DNA of 56,495 nt from assembly GCF_000275845.1 (NCBI RefSeq), contig NW_006766961.1, positions 38,604 to 95,098 on the forward strand, written 5' to 3'. This document shows, one piece after another, positions 42,377-53,048 of the stretch. This stretch comes from Dichomitus squalens LYAD-421 SS1 (lineage: Eukaryota; Basidiomycota; Agaricomycetes; Polyporales; Polyporaceae). The notes beneath the pieces were generated by a model. It searched no databases, was not told the DNA's origin, and was given only the letters and a program-made list of their open reading frames with translations. Numbering within the stretch: the stretch's first letter is position 1; every line of letters starts with the position of its first letter. The position numbers were made by a program, and so were the translations under genes.

Positions 42377-44650
42377 CTACGCACGCTTGAACGCCTGCCA
42401 CCCACCCATCCCAAGTCAGCACAACGCCCCATCGCCAAAGGAAAACGAAGTACGTACCTCGTTGATCCTCCTCCCCCTCCAGCTCTTATCCAAGTAATGC
42501 CTCATCCGTCGTATATCTCCCCACATGAAGAGCGGGACGACGATGAGTATGACCGGGATTGCGATCTCCCAGAACAGGACGTCGCTGTTGTGATTCACGG
42601 ACCACATAGGGGTGAAGTTCACGCCCTGCGCAAGCATACGACACAACGTCAGCACGCGGGAGACTGAACATGATCGAGTGGAAAGGAGATGGCGGCACGC
42701 ACGAAGTACCCGGTGAGGAGCGTGAGCGGGAGGCAAATGATCGTCACCGTGGTCAGACGGCGCCTGGTCCAGGAGACATGTCAACAGAGTCCTGGCTATG
42801 CTGTGGGGATGTACACGCACATTACTTCGTTCATCTCGTATGACGCCATCTACAAACGTCAGGCCTTCACTCAGACTGTCCAAACACAACGCAGGATCGA
42901 CGAGCAAGCAATGGGGGACTCACGTTGAACGTGTAATTCATCAGGTTCTCCGTAATGCCCGCGACCATATCCAAGCTCGTCAGGATATACTCCATATGGT
43001 CGCACACATCAGCCTGAACAAGGACGATGTCAATCAGCCTCATAACCCTACCACACACCTGGCTCCAGACTACGAACGAACAAACGCACCAAGTAGATCT
43101 TCGCCTTATGGCTCATGTACCCCCCCAACTGCGTCTTGTCATCCTCGTTATCCGGGTCCCTCAGAGCGAGCGCGCGGTCCGCGTCGTACCGCCTGAGCCC
43201 GTATATGAGCGTCTTGACCGGCTCGAGCGTTCGTTTATGCAGCACGAGGTCGCCCTGGAGTATATGCACTACGGCACAGCCGAACCGTCAGCGTCCCCGT
43301 GAGCCGCAGAGCGAATAGATCGAGCCGCGAGACGACTGACGTCTGCGGACGGTCTTCATGCTCGGCTTGAGCAGGACCTGCTCTTCCATCTCGAGGATCC
43401 GGCCTTGGTACTCCTCGACGACCTCCAGCGCCTGGTCGACGACTGGTGGGAGGAACGCAGACGTCAGCGTGATGCGCGTGCGCCGCATACAGCCCGACGA
43501 GAAGCGGACTGACCGAGGTCGAGCAACGACTGGACGAGCAACGCCGGGTCCGCGCTCGTCCGCACGACCGTGTCCCTCTGCCTCAACCGCTCCGCGATCG
43601 GCGACGTCAGCGCCAGCGTCGTGTCTATCCCCCACCCGTGCGTCGAGTCAGCAACGCCCTCGCCCGGCAAGACGGAGACGCACCGTTGTGTATCGACACG
43701 ACCGTCCCGTCCCGCAGCAAGAAGATGCACATGGGGTGGATCTGCACGTCGACCCTGTCGCCCTTCTTCAGCTCGCCCACCAGCTTCTGGTACCGCGCCT
43801 TCTTGCTGCTGTCTCCTATCCGTATCCCTGCGGCTCCCATCGCCGCGAAGGGCCACTGCCCGGATGCGTTTGTCGGCGCGCGCGGGGAGCCCTCGACGTC
43901 GCGCGCTCCTGGCGGACGGGACCAAGGGAGGTCGATACTGGCCTTCTCTTTCATCCCTTCCGCCTTCGGGGCGCGGCGCAGGGAGGAGAAACCGGTCGCG
44001 CCCACGCTCCCGAACACCGTTCGCTCCTCTGCTTCGTCGGAGTCGTCGTTGGCCCGAGCGCTGGCAATCATGCGGCGCTTGAGGTCGGCCTCTTCCTCAT
44101 CGTCCATTTGCGCCGGGGATTCTGAGCGGGGCATACTGGCGAACATGTCCGCGGGAGAGGTGTCCTCGGGGGTACGGTCATCTGAGAAGAAGGACGAGGA
44201 TGCGGAGGAGGCGAGGGTGTGGACGAGGATGCGGACGAAGAGGTGTTGCGGGTAGTAGTCGGCCTTGGAACGCGGGTGGCCGCGCTGGTGGAGGACGTCC
44301 TCCAGCGCCAGCGGGTGCAGGTCTGCAAGTCACAGACACGTTCGGACGTCGCGTTAGCACTGAGCACCCAAGATCACCGCTGATGAACGCGGCGCACCGT
44401 ACCTGAGCGCGAGCGCGCTGACGACGTCCCAGATCGATCCACCGCACACGCACTCACGGCTCCCGTACCCCGCTCGACCCGAGCTCGCTCCCCTCCCAGA
44501 AGAACTTGAGGAACTCGCCATTGTCCATTCGCGCGGACCTCGCACGCGTCGTCGAGCGGACGTTCTCCACCCCTGGCGGATGTGGCCCTACTTGAGGAAC
44601 GCTGCGGAAGAGCCAAGGTGGACCTGCCGTAAAGCCCGCCATCGTCGCAG
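42377..44650 (-). pseudogene. CorA3: CorA-type Mg2+ transporter without its N-terminal exon
   Basis: Exons 2-10 of the CorA4 model are recognisable and nearly all open: MFASMPRSESPAQMDDEE, YQKLVGELKKGDRVDVQIHP, LALTSPIAERLRQRD, VVDQALEVVEEYQGRILEM, VHILQGDLVLHKRTLEP, YDHMEYILTSLDMVAG, and the membrane exon ending RGRRINE plus AFKRA. The pore motif is GVN. The first exon is cut: in the AFLKYGH-equivalent segment TAC has become TAG, nine or so codons are deleted before RMDN, and nothing upstream of about 44650 matches the MPRENSFSDSD start. A protein starting inside exon 2 is conceivable but would lack part of the funnel domain. Confidence 0.85.
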
Positions 44651-44689
44651 ATTGTGGGTATTTCGCGGCCGTGCACGTCGACGTCGAGG

Positions 44690-45055
44690 CGAAACTAAGA
44701 GTAGTGCTCCAGGTAGTGACTACGGGATTTTCCCAAGCTCTTCTCGTTCGACGGATTGAGGCACGGGAGTACAGACTATGACCGGTCAGCGTACTGGCCG
44801 CCGTCTCTGTGGAGAGCAAGAATGTGAAGAGGAAGGAGAAGGCACAAGATCGTGGGAAGGTCGAGGGGTGGGGCTGCAAGTGCGTGTCTTTACACTTGAG
44901 TTGTGCTGACTCATCGAAATCCCCAGGCGCTGCATGTGAACGCTGGTGACATGTATCCTCTGCTATTTCGCTTTCGACCTCAACCCCGCCGTGGATATAC
45001 GGTCGCAAAAAAACCATATATATATAGTCATTCTGCTTGACTGGCTTGACCAGAG
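44690..45055. other. No gene recognised between CorA3 and block P copy D
   Basis: Unique sequence with broken short frames; the last part (from about 44940) begins to match block P. Confidence 0.5.
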
Positions 45056-45059
45056 ACTT

Positions 45060-45970
45060 GCTAAGTCCTCATCACCGTCCTGTCCGCTGGGTCTGCCCGC
45101 TACTATCGAAGCGACTCGGATCTCACTCATCTGAGGTACCATCCGCATGTTTTCTTCACGAACGCCGCTCTGTCTGTTAGTAGCTGCAAGTACAGATGGA
45201 AGTTGATAAGGCTAAGCACAACAAGAGCTGTCTCATACTCTGCTCCACCCTCGGCACCCGAGTCGCTCACTTCATTCAGGCTCCCAGCCGTGCCACCCCT
45301 CGACACTGAGAATGCTCTCACCGAAACACAGGGACGTTTCCCGCTAATTACCCAGGCACGTGTAAAGAAACTCATCTGTCTTTTACTGCAAGTGATTAAT
45401 TACGATTCAAAACGAAGGCCCTGAAGCTCAGCCTGAATGACTCTCGTCGACACAATTTGGCAAATCGGATTTTAACTCCCTGCATCTAGACTACACCATC
45501 GCATCCTCGGTATCTCCCAGTTCTACTATCAGAGGGACCCTACATCTACTTCCTTCCAAGGATACGGATGAGAATTGCACGGCTATCCTTCAGCGTCGGC
45601 CAAAAGAGGCTGCATCTCGAAGTGGGGTTTTCGGACGAGGAATCGCCTTGGCGCCTATCTCTGAGTTTACCACAATCCATCGTTTCGCATTCGAGTTCGA
45701 GGCTCATCAGTGTACAAACGAGGGATCCAAGACTATCGGTACATCGGCCACAATGCCATAGTAGCGGACGCATCAAACTTGTCTTCCCAAGCGCTCTCAG
45801 AATTGTCACCTGTCAAGCCAACGGGCACCGACCAGGCTACATGCCAGTGATTGAGACGGCGACTTCCTTTACCGGACTGAGAAGTCCATGGTTCAGCTGT
45901 GCCGCAGTGTTTGCCATTGCATGCAGGTTCTCTCCTATCTAAATGGCTGCAGTGCCATCTAATTGGCAGC
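45060..45970 (+). repeat. Block P, copy D, with the 7TM gene deleted
   Basis: Block P is complete, with the exon DTDENC-like region near 45560 (DENCTAILQRRPKEAASRSG in one frame). At about 45972 the sequence jumps to the middle of an HD gene. The whole 7TM gene and the C-terminal exons of HD4 are therefore missing in one deletion. Confidence 0.45.
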
Positions 45971-45989
45971 ATAAAGATGTCCTCGTGCT

Positions 45990-47400
45990 CTGGCAGAGGA
46001 TGAGCAATGTTGCGGTGGATGGCATACCTGGCAATTCCAGCAAGCATCAATGTCGTGCCCCATTGGCGCAACTGAGAATCGCTTAGAACGCATGCTCACC
46101 TCGAATCACACACTGGCAGCCTGCACCACCGGTATCATCTCTCTCTCCAGCTGATGCGGATCCCGTGCTCTCCACCACCTCGTGAAACCCAGCGCGAGCG
46201 TCACAGACACTCTAGGTTTGAGCCGCTCGACCGAGCTCTGCGCGACCTCTGGTGAGGGGTTCGGGACCCGGCGCATGAATTCGGTAAGCCGCGTCGGCTC
46301 AACGCACACAAGTTATGTGGAGGATAAGATTACGTGTGCAGTTCAGGTTAGATTCGACAGCGACGTCTTTCTTTTTCTATACCTGCTCCCGGCGCTCCTT
46401 CCGCCAGGCCTGAGGTGGCAACTCACGCGCGGGAACGAGCCTGCTTCTCTCTCTCTCCGTCCCTGCTTCTTGCGCGCGGTTGCGAACCAGCTGCACACGT
46501 ATTGCGCAGTGTAGTGCACCAGACCGGGCATGGACTTCACGCGTTTTGCGAGCATGGTGCGGGCGGGAACGTCTGGGGTCTGGGAGACTTTGTCGAAGTA
46601 AACTGTAATGTCGTGCGTAAGCGAGCGGTCAAACTAGCTACTGTAGACTGCACACAGCAACGCGAAAGATCATAGACGATGTACATTTGAGGGTACCCAA
46701 TGCCCCCTGTGTGAGGGGACGCTTGTGCGGTGTCACTTTGTGAGTCACGCGTTCCGATTGCTTCGTCGGAGTCACGGTCTGCGTCGATGCTAGCGTGGTT
46801 TCAGCAGGCTGCGTCCACAAAGGAGGAGGCATAGGAAGTGGTTGAGCTTGGTAAAAACATAAAGGTTAATGAGATGCCCCTGCCATTTATGTAGGAGGGT
46901 GTGGGGGTCCCAACTGAGGATGAACGGGGAGCCGTTTGCGGCTAAGGCAGGCCTGAGGTTGGTGTTCGTGACAAGGACGGTAGAGGTGAGTGGAGACGTT
47001 CAGCGCACGGCGCCGAGTATCGACGTTGACGGAGAGTCGTTATTCATGAAGGAGTTACAAACGTATGATATGAGTAGTAGATGTAGGGAGAGATCATTCT
47101 CACCAGCGACGGGGGGTGAGGTCGATGAACGTTGCGAGGCCGAACAGGGCGGGCATACCCATAAACGGACTGGCCGACGCGCATCCGCATATGGGACAGA
47201 TGACGTCACACCCCAGGTGCTCACAACCGTGACTCGCGCTCGCCGTCTCCGGTCTCGACGGTATCGACGTTCTCGACGGTCTCTACGGTCATCCGCCCAT
47301 CTCATGAATTTGTACCCGCTATGTGACTTGGGGTCGCCTTCGGGCAATAGAACATGTAGTATTCTCGCTTGCTTTGCAGCCATCTGTCATCGACACGCTG
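45990..47400 (-). pseudogene. HD4: homeodomain-like gene lacking its 3' exons
   Basis: The best preserved homeodomain-like exon lies at about 46460-46610: YFDKVSQTPDVPARTMLAKR, MPGLVHYTAQYVCSWFATAR, KKQGRR. The fold-defining residues (Phe in helix 1, Leu/Ala in helix 2, WF in helix 3) are present, but Thr replaces the base-contacting Asn. The next exon TRLTEFMRRVPNPSPEVAQS is open. Upstream there is an acidic TVETVENVDTVETGDGE repeat and a CDVICPICGCAS zinc-binding-like string near 47210, seen only here. Everything downstream of about 45990, including the GPWFESLQ end, is deleted. Confidence 0.45.
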
Positions 47401-47765
47401 ACAACTCTTCCCCCGTCAGGTCTCCGAGTCGAGCCTGACGTTCGAGAGGTCTCGCCCCCGCGTACTCTATCCTCCTACCCCAGGCCATGAGGAAATTTAC
47501 AAAGAAATGATACTGTACGAAGGCAGAGTCTTGAGGAGCTCTTGGGGGAAAGCTGTGGCGAACTCAACGGAACGAGTACTAGTTGCCGTACACTCCATCT
47601 CCAGCCGGTCACCATTTCCGTTCCCTCTGGCAGAGGGACTAAGCTCAGACGTCACACGCGGCTGCAAAACACTGTCGCAGGAAATTCGTCACCTTGATAC
47701 TTGACAATACATCGAGTACTACTGGCGACTATGCGCAGAACGATCTGCAAAGCGGCCTGTCTCCA
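47400..47765. other. Block X, unit 4 (no gene recognised)
   Basis: Matches 24060-25260, minus the LINE. At about 47504-47520 it preserves the empty target of the truncated LINE insertion at 24178. Confidence 0.5.
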
Positions 47766-47769
47766 CGGC

Positions 47770-47895
47770 CTTGAACTACCCCAGGGGTGAGAACCTGAGA
47801 AAATCATCAGCAAAAACGTCCAGATGAACTTACTCCAACAATTTGACCGGGGACGAGAACACAGGTGACAGCGAGATTCGGGACAGGGGCCGCCT
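47770..47895 (-). pseudogene. SSP relic 2
   Basis: On the - strand, LAVTCVLVPGQIVG is followed by GTAAGT at 47833, then after TTTCTCAG by VLTPGVV. It aligns with SSP relic 1 (TVTCVPIPGQTVG...VCTPEVV), but the last cysteine codon is lost and the cysteine-rich front part is deleted. Confidence 0.55.
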
Positions 47896-48099
47896 ATTAG
47901 GAATGCGGTGTTTTCCATGTTCCTCCACGAACTTCGCACGCATGTCCAGATGCTCAGCAATAATGCGAAAAGGGAAACCGATCGTACCTTCGACACCACC
48001 AACACGACTGAACCCTGGATGAATTTACACTGGTATACGGCATACGTAACCTCGTGACTGTCACCGGGACACATGAGACCACTTAGGGGATGATCCGTC

Positions 48100-49130
48100 G
48101 TCCGACAGTACATCCTCAGTTGCGCAAGGACATCAGTGCTGAAGAAGATACTTTTACATTGGGATACAGTCCCAAAATTGAGGCGAAGAGAAACTCATCA
48201 TCGCCTACCTGCACACACACTAGAGTAGTAGACGTCTGAGACGGGCGGGACCGAAAAGAGGTTGTTGCCCTGAACCACTGATTCGCACGTTGGACGTACA
48301 TGTCATCTACGCTCACCGTGTGATTCCACATCTATCACTTAACCTACAGTGGCGGCGATTGAGCGCCCAACACTGAAGAAGAGCGTGTCGCGAAGGCGAA
48401 AAAAGGTACCTAGAAGCCAGGTCGAACAATGTCAGCTGGGCGCACGGTGAAGAACTAGCAGTGGGGAGCGGGTTCGATCAGAGGTCATGCATCATGGTTC
48501 AGAGAATGACCTAGCAGAGACCAGACGACTCCAATTGATCCGTGTAACCCGGAATTCGCTCAGGACGGCGCTCGCCAGCCCCCAAATCATTCGGATGACG
48601 TCTTTCCAGAGATACGACTTGACTTCAACATGTGCTCTGATATGCAGACGGTGTCCTTCAAGCTCTGTGTCCACTCGCTTTCACTTGCCTGCCTTGGAGC
48701 GAGTGACGACAAGCGTATGGCATGTCCCATGAGAACCCTTTCCGGGCAATCACTTCGTGGACCAAGCGCACGCGGGATTACCTCCCTGTCTTCATGTGCA
48801 CGCACCAATGGAAAAAGACGGCATAAGCCAACAGTATCCCAACGGGGCGGGCCTGTTCTGGTCATCCGACCAGTCTATCCGGAGTAGCGCTCGTTTTCTT
48901 TGACTGCAGTTGCTACGAGTCTATTCGGTTGCCGGCAATAGTGGACCTGCTATTGCGCGTCAACAGTACAAGTTCATTTCGCAGGTATGAGGATTATTGG
49001 AGGTCATGGCTTGCAAGAGACAAATATGGAGGTCAGGGCAAAAATTGACATGACATGACCGGCTTACTGTGCGACAGTGTCTTCTAGAGTCAGTAGTTGC
49101 GAACTTGCGAGTGAGAAGGGTTCATTGTAG
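48100..49130 (-). repeat. Relic block Y, unit 4 first copy
   Basis: Matches 28100-29080 and 51220-52120. Broken frames only. The CACGCGGGATTACCTCCCTGTC region aligns with 36980 and 28790. Confidence 0.45.
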
Positions 49131-49652
49131 TGAGCCTTAAGCCGTCCGAGTCGGACCACCTGGTTCCATACATAGGAGGTCTTTTTGGACGAGACTTCGA
49201 TACAGCGCGACTCTTCCAAGCCGAAACATATTCCCGTCCTAGCGTGGTGGGCACTAATCGATATAATTATAGGTCTCGTCCTCCGTTATCCACAAATATT
49301 CTCCATATTAGACACCGCGAGCGTGCTTAGGAGATTCGAGTTGACTCGCCTCAGACTTACTCATGGACGAGAAACCCACGGGACCACGTATCGACTCTGC
49401 ATATCAGAAATATGACATCGTCTGCCATCATCATCAAAGTTCTGTCACCCAAGCAGAAGAGGAGGATTCAACTCGTTGTACACCACGAGACATATATTTG
49501 GGTTTTCCTTCTCCTAGGGGAGATACTCATACTTTCGCATACTACAAAGGAATACTATCGATCGCAACCGAACCAAACAGCTTCACCACGATAGGGAGAT
49601 TGAAGGCTGGTCTTCGAGCTCCCATATCGGTCTTGACCTGAAGCTCGTGTAA

Positions 49653-49959
49653 TCAGAGTGGGATGGGCAAGCACAACTGAAACAAACGTGATGTCAGAAT
49701 GTATCAATCTCAAGCGATTGAGGACCATAGCTACCCCGGTGGTGGCCGGCGGCTCAATGTCACACTGGAAGGTGAAACCAAGGACGGAGGGGCACGCCTC
49801 GCAGTCTACGTCATCGGTGCAAAGAAGAATCGGATTGCCGCATTGCGGCAAAGTTTGGCGAGCCTGGAGCTGCCCAGGAGCAGCGGCAGCCATGGCGGCT
49901 CTGATGTTCATCGCGCCGATGGCCATGACGAGATTGACAACGGCAATAGTGAAGCGCAT
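49653..49959 (-). CDS. SSP3: small secreted six-cysteine protein
   Basis: Exons 49735-49959 and 49653-49676 with a 58-nt intron encode 82 residues. The signal peptide MRFTIAVVNLVMAIGAMNI... is followed by C-x6-C-x5-C-x2-C-x9-C-x10-C and the tail LCLPIPL. The frame is open upstream of 49959, but a 64-nt 5'UTR intron (49970-50033, GTAAGT...CAG) removes that part, so the ATG shared by all copies is the start. TATATAAAAG near 50112 is a good TATA box. It is the closest relative of SSP1 in the window (same LPQCG-x-PIL and CPSVLGFTFQC cores). Confidence 0.82.
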
Positions 49960-49969
49960 GTTGGTGGAC

Positions 49970-50125
49970 CTGTTCAGAGAGAGAGAGTTGTTAGAGCGAC
50001 GACTACAGGGAGGCAATATGGAGAAACACTTACGGCAATGTGGTCGACGTGTGATGTTGCCAGTGCTCAGCGAGGACTTGCTGGGGAGTCCTTGGCTTAC
50101 TGTCCTCTTTTATATGCAGTAGAGA
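49970..50125 (-). promoter_or_regulatory. SSP3 5'UTR intron and TATA region
   Basis: TATAAAAG-type box near 50105-50115, a conserved CCAGCAAGTCCTCGCTGAGCA leader near 50085 (also in SSP1 and SSP2), then the 64-nt intron ending at 49970. The leader and intron length are conserved in all three intact genes. Confidence 0.6.
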
Positions 50126-50159
50126 TGTCGTGTGTTCCATAAATGGTAGGTTCTCCTAG

Positions 50160-53040
50160 TGATAATTTCTGTAGTCATAATTAGTGGAATACGACGCATG
50201 CTTCCAGCCTTCAACGAATCGCATGAAAAGGACTAGCATCTAGACACATCGTCTGTGACACCATCCGAAACGGTGTCAAATAGAACTCGCGCGCTACCAG
50301 AAGACCTTCGGCCCTTCGACCGCCACCACAAACTCCAGAGGTGGTGTAGACCCCCTACGTACTCCAGATAGCGATAACACAGTCGATGAAGACACAAGAT
50401 CCCAAAACCGGATATCTGACAGTCGCCAGTGATGCGGCCGCTCTCAATGTACATAAGCCTTCTGGTCCGTCCGTCTTCGATTGTGGTCTGAAGGATATGT
50501 TTACTTTTATACAGAGCAAAATGGAGGGTTGTGCATCATACCGAGTGAGCCGTTTATATGGGAAAAAATGCGTTCCAGTGTCGTACCGACTTTCCAGTCA
50601 TCTGCATACAGATAGTAGGCGAGCATGTGCACCGATCTACCCAATTTGACCACCATGGTGCTTACCTAACGGTGAACAGGCGAGTGAGCGGTCTTGCTGA
50701 GCATGTATTTAGAATACATCCGAGTCGATAAAGCGTTACGCAACCGCACATCCGAAGGAAGTCTCCCATTTTGCGGGTGAAGGATTTTTTTCCAATACTC
50801 ATCACACCATTGGCTACTAACTGACCGACTCCTTGCCCTAGAATGATAGTCAAAGAAAAGTGCATAAACAGCGTAAGGTAACACGAAGCCAGCCAACGGC
50901 GGCCAAACGATTGCCAGATACTCCATAGCACTCCGTACTCTATGAGAAGGGTGATGAGTGTATGGTCGACACAATGGATAACGTCTCTACTTGCATGGTC
51001 ACATAGCTATCGCCCCTGATACTCTACCTCGATTAATTTTGAAGCGGTACAATAGGAGGTGATGGCTCAGATCCTGGTCTCAAGGCGGTAAGGCCATAGT
51101 GGGTATACGTAACCTTTTCACTTCCACAGGCCCAACGAAGCTCACCTGAGACCACCTGGGAGTAGCTGTTGTCAGGTAATGCTTACCGAGCTGCGCAAAG
51201 GACACGAACGTATTACGGCTAAGGGTGGGAGATCATGATACTATCGTCCAATGGTACTCAGCCAGCTGCGCAAGGGTGCCAGGATAAAAAATACTTCTAG
51301 GCTGGAGTACCACCCGGTGGCGAATGTCACATAGTTGCGTTCTTTGGCAGTGTATGGGGCGAAGAGAAACTCAGCGCCGTAGACTTGTAATTGCACGTGT
51401 ACCCAAGAATACGCCACAAGAACAGGTGGGGCCGAAAGAGGGTGTTTCCCGAAACCACAGGTTGGCACAATGGATGTATATGTCACTTACGCTCGTCGGG
51501 TGGATCCGGATCTATCACATAACCTACTGTGGCGGCGATTGGGTGCCCAACACTGAAGAAGAGCGTGTCACGATAAGGAGAATAGGAACCTAGCAGGTGG
51601 GTTGAACAAGGTCAGCTGGGCGCATGGTGCGGAACTAGTGGGGAGCATTGTCCATCAGGGTCACGGTTCAGACAAACGACCGATTGGATTCACCTAGAAG
51701 AGAGACCAGACGACTCCAATGATTCATGGAATTCGGAATTCGCTCAGGATGGCGCTCGGCTGTCTTGGAGCAAGTGGCGACCTTTGAACTCGTGTGTGGG
51801 ACGTCAAGGAGACTCCTGGCCGGACACCCGCTCCGTGTACCCAGCGCACGCGGAATCTTTTCCTCCCTGTCTCCACCAACATGGTCCGCGCGTACGATCT
51901 GTTAGGCTTATTGCTGAGTAGTCTACGAGTCCTCGACAGACATCTAATCAACCCTTTCAAATCTGCGACGCGCACGCACCAATCGAATCGGCCATATACT
52001 CTTGCGCCCAGTGGCGCGGAACTGTGCTGCTCACACAACAATCAATCACGCGTAGCGCTCGATGTCAAACAACGGTGGTCTTGAATGCTATCGGCAACAG
52101 TCTATTCGGTTGCCTGACTCAGTAGTGCGAACCTCGTCCTGCAACCATACCGGCGAAGATCATCGGATAAGGACAAATTTGCGTCACGGCTTGAACCAGA
52201 CGAAGGAGCTCAGGTCAGACGTCAACGTGACCGGGTCAGGTTGCGACGGCGCCCTCTACCAGGAGCACGTCCAAAGCACTCAGAAAACGAGACACAGCCA
52301 TACGGCGCACAGAATGGAAGCGCGACGTACTTTTCTCTAGAACGAGGGGCACGGAAAGCATGCTCCCCAGCTCTAGCCGACTGTCGTGCATACGCTCGTA
52401 CACGCATAGGGAAGACACTCGGCGCGTATACTGCGCGGCAAGCATCGCGTGTATGGGAAAGATAGAGAGACTGCCACCAGGTGCCCAATGTGCGGTCGCT
52501 ACGACTGCAGACGTGGTCTTTTGGGAACGCAATGCTGGTGTATTGATGCTGTTGTGCAAGTCAGCGTTTCATCCGTATCGACGAGACCAATCGTGTGTAG
52601 AGACTCTAGCATGTAGATAGCATGTGGACGAAATGACTTGCGGCGGCGAGCTGAAGACTGGTGCATCAAAACCAATGCAGATGAGCTGAATTCAAGTCGA
52701 ACGCTGAGAAGATCCAGGAAGCCGCAGCCCATGTCAGAATAGAGGTCGAGAGAGCTTAGACGGACAGTATGTCTACGAGGATACCTCTCATAGGTAAGGG
52801 GAGCGGACAGCGAGGGCCAGGTATGAGACGAGAAGCCGAGTGGAGTTCGCCGAAGGAGCGGAGTGAAAGAGATAAATGACCACTGGGCTTGTTCGGTCAT
52901 AAGGGTTCGCATAGGAGCCCGGAAGTCCGTGTTCGTAGCAATAAAAGTGTGAGCTCCCTCCCTCGAGTGAGATTTGGAACAGAGACAAGAAGAGCGCCCC
53001 CAATCGCACGGCGCTCTTATTACCGGTCTATGCACGATTA
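50160..53040. repeat. Relic blocks Z and Y, unit 4 second copy
   Basis: 50340-50960 matches 27000-27650, and 51220-52900 matches 28100-29850. On the - strand, PPLAGFVLPYAVYALFFDYH (about 50880) and FATGWYSSLEVFFILAP (about 51280) look like membrane segments, so the ancestral gene may have encoded a membrane protein. The frames cannot be joined into a model. A 20-bp tandem duplication, TTATTACCGGTCTATGCACG, lies at about 53018-53058 and reaches the CorA4 stop. Confidence 0.4.
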
Positions 53041-53048
53041 TTACCGGT

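Noticed and set aside
505..47400. A mating-type (A locus) interpretation of the homeodomain-like copies
   Set aside because: No MIP or beta-fg flanking gene, no divergent HD1/HD2 pair, and the 7TM is not STE3-like. The helix-3 Asn is absent.
49960..50016. Upstream in-frame ATG of SSP3 (19 codons earlier)
   Set aside because: It lies within the 64-nt 5'UTR intron conserved in all three SSP genes, and the extension would bury the signal peptide.
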